Shown: positions 43,406-52,885 of the stretch, one piece after another | Layout: every line of letters begins with the position of its first letter | Numbering within the stretch: position 1 is the stretch's first letter | Assembly: GCA_016707445.1 (NCBI GenBank) | Contig: JADJHR010000005.1 | Coordinates: 186,001 to 250,000 of the forward strand | Length of the DNA: 64,000 bases | Source of the DNA: Rubrivivax sp. | GTDB taxonomy: Bacteria; Pseudomonadota; Gammaproteobacteria; Burkholderiales; Burkholderiaceae_C | Direction of reading: 5' to 3' | Made by a program: the position numbers and the translations under genes | Notes under the pieces: model-generated | Told to the model about the DNA's origin: nothing | Seen by the model: the letters and a program-made list of their open reading frames with translations, nothing else | Database searches by the model: none

Positions 43406-46400
43406 GCGGCGGTGGTCTGTGAGGTGGGGGGGCCGAGCGCACGCAGCACGTCGCGCACGTACTGCGCACGGTCCTGCGCGTTGGCGAATTCGCGTTCGAT
43501 GCGCAGCTTGTCGTTGCCGGCCAGCTTGACGGCGCGGTTCTTCTGCACCAGCGTGATGATGCGCTGCGCGTCGATTGGCGGGTTCGGGCGAAAGACGATG
43601 TTCATCAGTTTCGGGCCCGCGTCGATCTTGGCCACGCCATAGGGCTTGGCCAGCACGCGCAAGCGGTGCGTGTCGAACAGCGCCTGGCCCTGTGCCGGCA
43701 GCTTGCCGAAGCGGTCGGTCACCTCCTCCAGCAAGCGGTCGATGGCGTCATTGCTGGCCGCCGTGGCCAGCCGCTTGTACAGCGACAGCCGCGCGTGCAC
43801 GTCGCCGCAGTAGGCGTCGGGCAGCAGCGCCGGCGTGTGCAGGTTGACCTCGGTGGTACCGCCGAACAGGCCACCGAAGCCACCGCTCGGGCTGAGCAGA
43901 TCGGGCTCGTGCCCGGCCTTCAGCGAGCGCACGGCCTCGGCCAGCATCTCGTTGTAGAGCTGGAAGCCGACCTCCATCATGTTGCCGCTCTGGTTCTCGC
44001 CCAGCACCTCGCCGGCGCCGCGGATCTCCAGGTCGTGCATCGCCAGGTAGAAGCCGAGCCCAGTTCCTCCATCTGCTGGATGGCCTCCAGCCGCATCGCG
44101 GCCTGCTTGGTCAGGCCCTGCACGTCGGGCACCAGCAGGTAGGCGTAGGCCTGGTGGTGGCTGCGGCCGACGCGCCCGCGCAACTGGTGCAGCTGCGCCA
44201 GGCCGAACTTGTCGGCGCGGCTCATCACGATGGTGTTGGCGCTGGGCACGTCGATGCCGGTCTCGATGATGGTGGAACACAGCAGCAGGTTGTGCCGCTG
44301 CGCGATGAAGTCGCGCATCACCGTTTCGAGCTGGCGCTCGGGCATCTGGCCGTGCGCCACGGCGATGCGCGCCTCGGGCAGCAGTTCGGCCAGCGCCTGC
44401 GCGCGGTTCTCGATCGTCTCGACCTCGTTGTGCAGGAAGTAGACCTGGCCGCCGCGCTTGAGCTCGCGCAGCACGGCCTCGCGGATGGTGCCGTTGCCCT
44501 CGTTGCGCACGAAGGTCTTGATGGCCAGCCGGCGCTGCGGCGCGGTGGCGATCACCGACAGATCGCGCAGGCCTTCGAGCGCCATGCCCAGCGTGCGCGG
44601 GATCGGGGTGGCGGTGAGTGTCAGCACGTCGACCTCGGCACGCAGCGCCTTCATCGCCTCCTTGTGGCGCACGCCGAAGCGGTGCTCCTCGTCGATCACG
44701 AGCAGGCCCAGGCGCTTGAACTTCACCTCCGACGAGAGCAGCTTGTGCGTGCCGACGACGATGTCGACCGTGCCGTCGGCGATGCCCTCGAGCGCGGCCT
44801 TGACCTCCTTGGCGCTGCGAAAGCGGCTGAGCTCGGCGATCTTCACCGGCCACTTGCCGAAGCGGTCGGACAGGGTCTGGTAGTGCTGCTCGGCCAGCAG
44901 CGTGGTCGGCGCCAGGATCGCCACCTGCTTGCCGCCATGCACGGCGACGAAAGCCGCACGCAACGCCACCTCGGTCTTGCCGAAGCCGACGTCGCCGCAG
45001 ATCAAGCGGTCCATCGGTTTCGGGCTGATCATGTCCTGAATCACCGCATGGATCGCCGCCCGCTGGTCCACCGTTTCCTCGAAGCCGAAGCTGGTGGCAA
45101 AGGCCTCGTAGTCGTGCGCGCTGAAGCGGTGCGCAAAGCCTTCGCGTGCGGCGCGGCGGGCGTACAGGTCGAGCAGCTCGGCGGCGGTGTCGCGCACCTG
45201 TTCGGCGGCCTTGCGGCGCGCCTTCTCCCACTGGCCCGAGCCCAGGCGGTGCAGCGGCGCCTCGTCGGCGCTGACGCCGGTGTAGCGGCCGATCAGGTGC
45301 AGTTGCGCCACCGGCACGTACAGCGTGGCCTTGTCCGCGTACACCAGGTGCAGGAACTCGCTGGCCCCGTCACCCAAGTCAATGTTGATCAAGCCCTGGT
45401 AGCGTCCGATGCCGTGGTTCAGGTGCACCACCGGGTCACCGATCTTCAGCTCCGACAGGTCCTTGAACAGCGCGTCGACCTCGGTCACCAGCTCCTGCTT
45501 GCGCCGGCGCCGGGTCTGCGGCGAGCTGGCGAAGAGTTCGGTCTCGGTGATGAACTGGATCGACACCGTGCCGTCGCCGCCATCGCTGTCGTGCCAGTGG
45601 AAACCGGCCGCCAGCGGCGCCGCGGTGATGGCCACCTTCTCGTCGGTGCTGATGAACTCGGCCAGCGTGGCCACGCTGGGCAGGTCGATCTTGTGGTCGC
45701 GCAGCAGGTCGAGCACGCTCTCGCGCCGACCTTCGCTCTCGGCCACGATCAGCACCCGGTGCGGGGTGGCACGCAGATGGCGCTCCAGTGCGGCCAGCGG
45801 TTCGGTGGCGCCGCGGTCGACGCTGACATCGGGCAGCGGGCGCGCCCAGTCCACGGCGGCATCGCCGCGCAGTGCCATCGTGGCGTGCGCCTGCGTCAGC
45901 GAGAACAGCTCTTCGGGTCGCAGAAACAGCTGTTCGGGCGGCAGGATGGGGCGCTCGGGGTCGTGCTGCAGGAAGCGGTGGCGCTCGCGCGTGTCGACCC
46001 AGAAGCGCTGCAGTGCGGCGTCGATTTCACCGTGCAGCACCAGCTGCGTCTGCGGCCCCAGGTAGTCGAAGACGGTCGCAGTCTGGTCGAAGAACAGCGG
46101 CAGGTAGTACTCGATGCCGCCGCTGGCGATGCCCTGCGCGATGTCCTTGTAGATGCGCGACGCGCGTCGGGTCGCCGTCGAGCCGCTCGCGCCAGCGCGC
46201 GCGGAAGGCGGTGCGCGCCGCCTCGTCCAGCGGGAACTCGCGCCCGGGCAGCAGCCGCACCTCGGGCACCGGGTACAGGCTGCGCTGGCTGTCGGGGTCG
46301 AAGGTGCGGATCGAATCGATCTCGTCGCCGAACAGGTCCACGCGGTAGGGCACCGCCGAGCCCATCGGGAACAGGTCGATCAGGCCGCCGCGCACGGCGT

Positions 46401-46882
46401 ATTCGCCTGGCGACACGACCTGGCTGACATGCTGGTAGCCGGCCAGCGTCAGCTGCGCCTTCAGGCCGGCTTCGTCCAGCCTGGCCTTTTGCCTGAAGTG
46501 GAAGGTGGTGCCGGCCATGAACGACGGCGGCGCCAGCCGCACCAGCGCGGTGGTGGCCGGCAGCAGCACCACGTCGACATCGGCATTGCGCATGCGCCAC
46601 AGCGTGGCCAGACGCTCGGACACCAGGTCCTGGTGCGGCGAGAAGGTGTCGTAGGGCAGCGTCTCCCAGTCCGGGAACAACGCCACACGCAGCGACGGGT
46701 CGAAGAACGGCAGTTCGTCGGCCAGGCGCGTGCTGTCGGCCGGGGCGGCGGCCACGATGGCCAGCATGCTGCCGGCGGACCTGGCTGCCGCAGCCTGGCG
46801 CGCCAGCAGCAGGGCGTCGGCCGACCCGACAGGCCGCGGCAGCGTGTAGCGCTTGCCCGCTTGCGATGGATGGGATTTGCAT
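43402..46882 (-). CDS. mfd: Transcription-repair coupling factor Mfd, three frame errors
   Basis: Mfd displaces stalled RNA polymerase and recruits UvrA. The N-terminal UvrB-like part, the RNA-polymerase-interacting domain (IGDPVVHLNHGIGRYQGL), helicase motifs DRLICGDVGFGKTEVALRAAF, APTTLLAEQHYQTL, VIDEEHRFGV, TLTATPIPRTLGMALEGLRDLSVI, and the TRG end GFYLAMHDLEIRGAGEVLGENQSGNM are all present but in different frames. Changes: an extra base near 46857 (start MQIPSIASG to KRYTLPRPVG), an extra base near 46161 (GDPTR to RIYKDIAQG) and a missing G near 44054 (EELGS to GFYLAMHD). With these fixed it has about 1160 residues, the normal length. Its stop overlaps the serB start. It is most likely intact in the organism. 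Confidence 0.85.
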
Positions 46883-46951
46883 GCGCTGAGGTTCTGTAAC
46901 GACGACGCCCGGGGGGCGGCGGAGAGCCGTCAGAATCCGCCGCAGACTCCC

Positions 46952-47656
46952 ATCGCCGCCGCCCTGGGTCGGCCGCCACGCTGCTTCGCACTGGTGCCTT
47001 GTGCCGGCGTGGGTGCACGCGCCGGCACGGCGCTGCCCAAGCAGTACACGGCCATGCGCGGCCGGCCGCTGGTGGCGCACACGCTGCAGGCGCTGCGTGA
47101 CTGCAAAGCCATCCACGCCACCCTGGTGGTGATCGGCGCGCAGGATCGCGACTTCGAACAGCTGCTGCCGGCCACCGAACACGACCGCAACTGGCTGGTG
47201 CGCGCCGGCGGCGCCACTCGGGCGCTGACGGTGCTGGGCGGCCTGGCCGCGCTGCGCCAGCGCGGCGCACGCGATCAGGACTGGGTGCTGGTGCACGACG
47301 CGGCGCGCTGCCTGCTGCGCCCCGAGTGGGTCGAGCGGCTGATCGCGCCTGCCTCGGCGATGCGGTCGGCGGCCTGCTGGCGCTGCCGGTGGCCGACACG
47401 CTCAAGCGGGAACACGACGGGCGTGCCGCCGGACGCTGCCGCGCCAGGGCCGTGGGCCGCGCAGACGCCACAGATGTTTCGCCTGGCGCTGCTCGAGCAG
47501 GCGCTGGCGCGTGCTGGCGGCGATGTCACCGACGAGGCCAGTGCCATCGAGGCCCTGGGTCACCGGCCCCTGCTGGTCAGCGGCGAATGGGAGAACCTGA
47601 AGATCACCTGGCCGGCCGACTTTGCGCTGGCCGAACGTCTGCTGGGCACACGATGA
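46952..47656 (+). CDS. ispD: 2-C-methyl-D-erythritol 4-phosphate cytidylyltransferase IspD, frame errors
   Basis: IspD adds CTP to MEP in the isoprenoid pathway. The signature FALVPCAGVGARAGTALPKQY, VLVHDAARCLLRPEWVERLI and AAQTPQMFRLALLEQAL are present. Between about 47345 and 47452 the frame is out of register: LIAPASAMRSAACWRCRW should be LIDACLGDAVGGLLALPVADTLKREH, found in the adjacent frame. Three missing bases (about 47345, 47432 and 47451) restore the frame in total, so the outer frame stays open. The start is unclear; no ATG or GTG fits well, and 46952 is a placeholder ahead of the conserved core. It overlaps ispF by 4 bp. Confidence 0.75.
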   Translation: MAAALGRPPRCFALVPCAGVGARAGTALPKQYTAMRGRPLVAHTLQALRDCKAIHATLVVIGAQDRDFEQLLPATEHDRNWLVRAGGATRALTVLGGLAALRQRGARDQDWVLVHDAARCLLRPEWVERLIAPASAMRSAACWRCRWPTRSSGNTTGVPPDAAAPGPWAAQTPQMFRLALLEQALARAGGDVTDEASAIEALGHRPLLVSGEWENLKITWPADFALAERLLGTR

Positions 47657-48149
47657 ATTTGATGAAACTGCGCATCGGAGAAGGCTGGGACACGCACCCG
47701 CTGGTGGTCGGCCGTCCGCTGGTGCTGGGCGGCGTGACGATCCCGCACAGCCACGGCCTGCTCGGTCACAGTGACGCCGACGCGCTGCTGCACGCGATCA
47801 CCGACGCGCTGCTCGGCGCGGCGGCGCTGGGCGACATCGGCCGCCACTTTCCCGACACCGATGTCGCCTTTCGCGGCGCCGACTCGACCGTGCTGCTGGC
47901 CGAGGCCATGCGTCGCGTTCGCGCGGCCGGCTTCGAGCCGATCAACGTCGATGCCACCATCATCGCGCAGGCGCCGAAGATGGCGCCGCACATCCCGGCC
48001 ATGCGCGAGCGCATCGCGCAGCTGCTGGGCCTGCCGTGGACGCGGTCAACGTCAAGGCCAAGACGGCCGAAAAGATGGGCCCGGTGGGCGAGGGCCGGGC
48101 GATCGAGGCGCGTGCGGTGTGCCTGCTGCAGCGCGCCGACGCGCGGTGA
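47653..48149 (+). CDS. ispF: 2-C-methyl-D-erythritol 2,4-cyclodiphosphate synthase IspF, one frame error
   Basis: IspF follows IspD in the MEP pathway. It has the metal-binding D-x-H in GEGWDTHPLVVGRPLVLGGV and HSDADALLHAITDALLGAAALGDIGRHFPDTD. The frame breaks near 48037: LLGLPWTRSTSRPRR should be LLGLPVDAVNVKAKTAEKMGPVGEGRAIEARAVCLL in another frame, explained by one missing G (ccgtgg for ccggtgg). The true stop is then TGA at 48147-48149, giving about 165 residues. It faces the histidine kinase gene on the other strand with 1 bp between ends. Confidence 0.85.
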
Positions 48150-48150
48150 C

Positions 48151-49476
48151 TCAAGCCGCCCGCTTCAGCCGTACATGGGCCATCAAACCGCCGCCGGGCG
48201 CGTTGCCCAGTTCCAGGCTGCCGCCCATGCGCAGCAAGGCCTTCTCGACGATCGCCAGGCCCAGCCCGGCCCCGGTGGCCGCGGTGCGCGCGGCGTCGCC
48301 GCGGAAGAATGGCGTGGTCAGCTGGTGCAGTTTTTCCGGCGCCACGCCGGGGCCGTGGTCACGCACGGTCAGGATCACCCAGGCGCCGGTGCGCACATGG
48401 GTGACCAGCACCTCGGCAATGCCGGTGTAAGTGCCACGGCCGTAGCGGCGCGCGTTCTCGAACAGGTTGAGGAAGACGCGGCCGAGTTCGGTCTCGTCGG
48501 CCATCACCCGCAGGTCGGCCGGCACGCGTGAGGTGATGCGGATCTGTGCCGGATCGCGGAACGACGCCGCCTCCTTCTCGATCGACTTGGCCACCGGGAC
48601 CGGGCCGACCTGGGTTTCGCCCGGGCGCGCATAGTCCATGAACTTGTCGATGATGGCGTCGAGCTGGTCGATGTCGAGCGCCATGTTGCGCTTGGCCTCT
48701 TCGTCCGACACGCTCATCTCGGTTTCCAGCCGCAATCGGGCCAGCGGCGTGCGCAGGTCGTGGCTGATGCCGGCCAGCATCACGGCGCGGTCTTCCTCCA
48801 CGCGCGCCAGTTCGCGCGCCATGCGGTTGAAGCCCATGTTGACCTCGCGGATCTCGCTGGTCAGCGTGTTCTCGTCCAGTCGCGAATCAAGGTCACCGCC
48901 GCGGATGCGGCTGGCCGCAAACGACAGCTGCTTGAGCGGCCGGTTGATGAGCCCGGCGACGCCGGCCGAGCCGATCAGCGTGGCCAGCAAGGCGATGCCG
49001 ATCCAGACGAACCAGGTGCTGCCCGACAGCGGCGAGACCTGCGCCACCTCGGCCTGCAGCCAATAGTGGTCGCGCTCGATCGAAAAACCCACCCACATGC
49101 CGGGCTTGCCATTGACGCTGCGCGCGACCACGGCGTCGGGACCCAGGCTGGCGCGCAGTTCTGCGCTGACGCGGCGTGTGAAGCGGTCGACCTCGAACGG
49201 CTCCCAGCGGTCCCCCGGCTCGCGCGGTGCCACCCGCACCGCCTGCTGCGCGCCCATCGACTTCAGGATCGCCACGCGGTTGATGCCGTCGGCCTGGCGC
49301 AGCGCAGCGCGCGACAGGTTTACCAGGCTGGCCGTCTGCTGCGCCGCCGTCACCGCGCGCGGCTCGAACTCCAGCGCGCGCAAGGTCTGCACCCAGGCGA
49401 ACACCCCGCCGGCCAGCAGCAGTGCCAGCAGGAAAAAGGTGCGCCAGAAAAGGCTTAGCGGCAGCAGTGGGCGCAC
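48151..49476 (-). CDS. EnvZ/OmpR-type sensor histidine kinase
   Basis: This 441-residue kinase has two membrane segments (about 10-30 and 160-180), a periplasmic region, a HAMP linker after LLATLIGSAGVAGLINRPLKQL, a dimerisation/phospho-acceptor motif AGISHDLRTPLARLRLE with His, and ATPase N-box NLFENARRYGRG with G1 DHGPGV and G2 GAGLGLAIVEKAL. It phosphorylates the response regulator whose gene precedes it on the same strand. The GTG start is a conservative choice. The closest relatives are EnvZ-like osmosensors; the ligand is not known. Confidence 0.9.
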   Translation of the reverse strand: MRPLLPLSLFWRTFFLLALLLAGGVFAWVQTLRALEFEPRAVTAAQQTASLVNLSRAALRQADGINRVAILKSMGAQQAVRVAPREPGDRWEPFEVDRFTRRVSAELRASLGPDAVVARSVNGKPGMWVGFSIERDHYWLQAEVAQVSPLSGSTWFVWIGIALLATLIGSAGVAGLINRPLKQLSFAASRIRGGDLDSRLDENTLTSEIREVNMGFNRMARELARVEEDRAVMLAGISHDLRTPLARLRLETEMSVSDEEAKRNMALDIDQLDAIIDKFMDYARPGETQVGPVPVAKSIEKEAASFRDPAQIRITSRVPADLRVMADETELGRVFLNLFENARRYGRGTYTGIAEVLVTHVRTGAWVILTVRDHGPGVAPEKLHQLTTPFFRGDAARTAATGAGLGLAIVEKALLRMGGSLELGNAPGGGLMAHVRLKRAA

Positions 49477-49508
49477 CGGTCAGCGAGTCTCAGCACCTAG
49501 GCACGGGA

Positions 49509-50243
49509 TCAGCTCGCGCCATCGGGTACGAACACGTAGCCCACGCCCCACACCGTCTGGATGTAGCGCGGCTGCGCCGGGTCGGGTTCGAGCATCTTGC
49601 GCAGGCGCGAGATCTGCACGTCCAGGCTGCGGTCGAAGGGCTCGAACTCGCGTCCGCGCGCCAGTTGCGCCAGCTTGTCGCGCGACAGCGGCTGGCGCGG
49701 ATGGCGCACCAGCGCCTTCAGCATCGAGAACTCGCCGGTGGTCAACGCGATCTGCTGGCCTTCCTTGGTCAGCCGGCGCAGCGACAGGTCGAACTCGAAG
49801 GGGCCGAAGCTGACGCTCTGCGCGTCCTTGGACGGTGCGCCGGGTGCCTCGGGCGCCGGCCGGCGGCGCAGCACCGCGTGGATGCGGGCCAGCAGCTCGC
49901 GCGGGTTGAAGGGCTTGGGCAGGTAGTCGTCGGCGCCGACCTCGAGGCCGACGATGCGGTCGACGTCCTCGACCTTGGCGGTCAGCATGATGATCGGCGT
50001 CACGTCGTTGGCGGCGCGCAGGCGGCGGCAGATCGACAGGCCGTCTTCGCCCGGCAGCATCAGGTCGAGCACGATCAGATCGACCGTGTCACGTGTCATC
50101 ACCCGGTTCAGCGCCTTGGCATCCTCGGCCAGCAGCACCTCGAAGCCCTCTTGCGACAGGTAGCGGCGCAGCAGATCGCGGATCCGGGCATCGTCATCGA
50201 CGACCAGAATGCGGTCGGGCCTGGGGTTGGCGGGAACGTTCAT
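49509..50243 (-). CDS. ompR: OmpR-family response regulator
   Basis: This 244-residue protein has an N-terminal receiver, DRILVVDDDARIRDLLRRYL, with phospho-acceptor Asp in IVLDLMLPGEDGL and Lys in DDYLPKPFNPREL, and a C-terminal winged helix: ALTTGEFSMLKALVRHPRQPLSRDKL and SLDVQISRLRKMLEPDPAQPRYIQTVWGVGYVFVP. It is encoded before the EnvZ-like kinase with 32 bp between. In the upstream region (50244-50405) a TGTAACA and a TGTTACA motif flank the start of the divergent SIMPL gene; this could be a control region, but I cannot assign a site. Confidence 0.92.
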   Translation of the reverse strand: MNVPANPRPDRILVVDDDARIRDLLRRYLSQEGFEVLLAEDAKALNRVMTRDTVDLIVLDLMLPGEDGLSICRRLRAANDVTPIIMLTAKVEDVDRIVGLEVGADDYLPKPFNPRELLARIHAVLRRRPAPEAPGAPSKDAQSVSFGPFEFDLSLRRLTKEGQQIALTTGEFSMLKALVRHPRQPLSRDKLAQLARGREFEPFDRSLDVQISRLRKMLEPDPAQPRYIQTVWGVGYVFVPDGAS

Positions 50244-50405
50244 CGGCGGGCTTCCAAAATTGTAACAGCGGCATTTTGCGGGTCGATTGCGTCAGAAGCG
50301 CCCTGGTTCATGCCCGCTTTGACCATCTGTTACAGAACTTGCGCCGCGCGACCGGGGTCGCAGGCATGCGGTACGCTCACAAGGCCAACATCGACAGGGA
50401 CTCGC

Positions 50406-51182
50406 ATGACCTTTCAAACCATCGCCCGTTCCATGGTCCCGCTGCTGATGCTGGCCGGGGGCCTGGCCCAGGCTCAGGTACCCGTGGTCAGCACGGTGCC
50501 GCCGCAGAACGTGGTCAATCTCAGCGCCAGCGCCACGGTCGAGGTGACCAAGGACCAGCTCAGCATCGTCTTCTCGACCACCCGCGAAGGCAGCGATGCG
50601 GCCGCCGTGCAGTCACAGCTGAAACAGGCGCTTGACGCCGCGCTGACCGAGGCGCGCAAGGCCGCCAGACCGGGCCTGGTGGAGGTGCAGACGGGCAACT
50701 TTTCGCTGTACCCGCGCTACGCACCCAAGGGCGGCAGCAACGGCTGGACCGGCACGGCCGAGTTGATCGTCGAAGGCAAGGACATGCCGGCGCTGTCGCA
50801 GCTGGCCGGCCGCATCCAGACCCTGAGCGTGGCGCGCACCAGCTTCGGGTTGTCGCGCGAGGCGCGCGAGAAGGTCGACGCCGATGTCACCGCGCAAGCC
50901 ATTGCGCGCTTCAAGCTGAAGGCCGACCAGGTGGCCCGGCAGTTCGGCTTCGGCAGCTGGTCCTTGCGTGAGGTGCAGGTCCTCGGCAATGACATCGCCG
51001 GCTCGCAACCGGTGTTTCGTGCCCAGGCCATGCGCGCCACGTCGGCCGACGAGAGTCTGCCAGTCGAAGCCGGCAAGGCCAGCGTCAGCATCACCGTCAG
51101 CGGCAGCGTGCAGCTCAAGGCGCGGAGACGGCCCGGCGGCGAGCCGGCCAACCCGGGGGAGGCGAGGGGGGATGCGGAGTAG
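50406..51182 (+). CDS. SIMPL-domain (DUF541) periplasmic protein
   Basis: This 258-residue protein starts MTFQTIARSMVPLLMLAGGL with a cleavage site after AQAQ, so it is exported. The SIMPL/DUF541 core reads NVVNLSASATVEVTKDQLSIVFSTTREGSDAAAVQSQLKQ and GWTGTAELIVEGKDMPALSQLAGRI, as in other periplasmic SIMPL proteins such as E. coli YggE. Function is unclear; some members protect against oxidative stress. The C-terminal tail RPGGEPANPGEARGDAE is poorly conserved. It is divergent from ompR. Confidence 0.85.
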   Translation: MTFQTIARSMVPLLMLAGGLAQAQVPVVSTVPPQNVVNLSASATVEVTKDQLSIVFSTTREGSDAAAVQSQLKQALDAALTEARKAARPGLVEVQTGNFSLYPRYAPKGGSNGWTGTAELIVEGKDMPALSQLAGRIQTLSVARTSFGLSREAREKVDADVTAQAIARFKLKADQVARQFGFGSWSLREVQVLGNDIAGSQPVFRAQAMRATSADESLPVEAGKASVSITVSGSVQLKARRRPGGEPANPGEARGDAE

Positions 51183-51188
51183 GGGCCG

Positions 51189-51959
51189 CTACTGCGCCAC
51201 CCAGCCGCCGTCGACGTTCCAGGCCACGCCGCGGATGTTGTCGCCCGCGGGTGAGCACATGAACACCGCCAGCTCGGCCAGCTGTTCGGGTGTGGTGAAC
51301 TGCATCGACGGCTGCTTGTCACCGAGCAGGCGGCGCTTGGCCTCGTCGTTGTCGATGCCGTCGGCGGCGGCACGCGCGTCGACCTGCTTTTGCACCAGCG
51401 GCGTCAGCACCCAGCCCGGGCAGATGGCGTTGACGGTGATGCCGGTGGTGGCGTTCTCCAGCGCCGCCACCTTGGTCAGCCCGACGATGCCGTGCTTGGC
51501 TGCGACATAGGCGCTCTTGTTCGCCGACGCCACCAGGCCGTGCACCGAGGCCACGTTGATGATGCGGCCCCAGTTGCGCTTCTGCATGCCGGGAAGCGCC
51601 GCGCGCATGCCATGGAAGGCCGAGCTCAGGTTGATGGCGATGATGGCGTCCCAGCGCTCGACCGGAAAATCCTCGATCGCCGCCACATGCTGGATGCCGG
51701 CGTTGTTGACCAGGATGTCGCAGCTGCCCAGCGCCTTCTCGCAGTGGCGCACCATGGTCTCGATCTGCTCGACCTTGCTCATGTCGGCACCGTCGTGGAT
51801 GGCCTTGGGATCATGCCGGCGCACCTGGGCCAGTGCGCCGTCGACGTCGCCGAAGCCGTTGAGCATCAGGCGCGCGCCGTTCCGGGCCAGGGCCAGGGCC
51901 ATGCCCAGGCCGATGCCGCTGGTGGAGCCCGTGACCAGGGCTGTCTTGCCGTTCAGCAT
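51189..51959 (-). CDS. 3-hydroxybutyrate dehydrogenase
   Basis: This 256-residue short-chain dehydrogenase oxidises 3-hydroxybutyrate to acetoacetate with NAD+, a step in PHB breakdown. The cofactor motif is VTGSTSGIGLGMALALA, the catalytic Ser-Tyr-Lys is in NVASVHGLVASANKSAYVAAKHG, and NNAG is present in ILVNNAGIQHV. The closing GWVLTPLVQKQVDARA and the DGGWVAQ end are typical of BdhA-type enzymes. It is encoded convergently with the SIMPL gene and divergently from the hydrolase gene. Confidence 0.9.
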   Translation of the reverse strand: MLNGKTALVTGSTSGIGLGMALALARNGARLMLNGFGDVDGALAQVRRHDPKAIHDGADMSKVEQIETMVRHCEKALGSCDILVNNAGIQHVAAIEDFPVERWDAIIAINLSSAFHGMRAALPGMQKRNWGRIINVASVHGLVASANKSAYVAAKHGIVGLTKVAALENATTGITVNAICPGWVLTPLVQKQVDARAAADGIDNDEAKRRLLGDKQPSMQFTTPEQLAELAVFMCSPAGDNIRGVAWNVDGGWVAQ

Positions 51960-52018
51960 GTGAATCACTCCTGCAGTGGTTAGGATCGAACGATTATCGA
52001 CCGCCACCTTGCGCCACC

Positions 52019-52885
52019 ATGACCGAGCCGCGCCTGCATTACGTTCAATGCCTCGACAGTCGCGGCCTGCACCGCATGGCCTACTGGGAATGGGGCGACC
52101 CCGCCAACCGCCGGGTGCTGGTCTGCGCACATGGCCTGGCGCGTCAGGGCCGCGACTTCGACACCTTGGCGGCCGACCTGGCGACGAGCTATCGGGTGGT
52201 CTGCCCCGACGTTGTCGGCCGTGGCCGGTCCGATTGGCTGGCCGATCCGATGGGTTACGCCATCCCGGCCTACGTGGCCGACATGGTCACGCTGCTGGCA
52301 CGGCTGGACGCCGAGACCGTCGACTGGGTCGGCACCTCGATGGGCGGGCTGATCGGGCTGGGGGTTGCCGCGCTGGCGCATTCGCCCTTGCGCCGCCTGG
52401 TGCTCAACGACGTGGGGCCGGTGATCGAGCCGACGTCGCTGCAGCGCATCGGCACCTACTTGGGCGCGCCGGTTCGATTTTCGTCGCTCGAAGAGGCCGC
52501 CGATGCGATGTGGGCGATCTCTCAGGGCTTCGGGCCACACAGCCGTGAACAATGGCTGGCACTGACACGACCCATGCTCAGGCCCGATGGTGACGGTTTC
52601 AAGCCGCACTACGACCCGGCGATCGCCGTCCCCTTCAAGGCCATCACGCCCGAGATGGCCGAGGCCGGCCAGGCCCTGCTGTGGCAGGCCTATGACAGCC
52701 TTAAGCTTCCGACGCTGCTGCTGCGCGGCGCCGAGTCGGACCTGCTGTCTGCGGCTACTGCACAGGCGATGACGCAGCGTGGCCCGCGCGCCCGCTTGCA
52801 CGAGTTCGCCGGTGTCGGTCACGCCCCGACCCTGGTGCAGCCCGGGCAGCGCCAGGTGGTGCGGGAGTTCCTGCTCGGCGCATGA
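52019..52885 (+). CDS. Alpha/beta hydrolase
   Basis: This 288-residue protein has an oxyanion stretch VLVCAHGLARQGRDFDTLAADLA, the nucleophile elbow GTSMGGLIG (Ser), Asp in LLLRGAESDLLSA and His in GVGHAPTLVQP. The substrate is unknown. The stop overlaps the ATG of relA by 4 bp, which suggests co-expression. Confidence 0.85.
   Translation: MTEPRLHYVQCLDSRGLHRMAYWEWGDPANRRVLVCAHGLARQGRDFDTLAADLATSYRVVCPDVVGRGRSDWLADPMGYAIPAYVADMVTLLARLDAETVDWVGTSMGGLIGLGVAALAHSPLRRLVLNDVGPVIEPTSLQRIGTYLGAPVRFSSLEEAADAMWAISQGFGPHSREQWLALTRPMLRPDGDGFKPHYDPAIAVPFKAITPEMAEAGQALLWQAYDSLKLPTLLLRGAESDLLSAATAQAMTQRGPRARLHEFAGVGHAPTLVQPGQRQVVREFLLGA

Noticed and set aside
44154..46427. A 757-codon open frame on the + strand, opposite mfd
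   Set aside because: Antisense shadow of a GC-rich helicase gene with no recognisable domain.
43402..46882. Programmed frameshifting in mfd
   Set aside because: Three breaks at unrelated sites without slippery heptamers, and similar breaks in six other genes, point to sequence errors.
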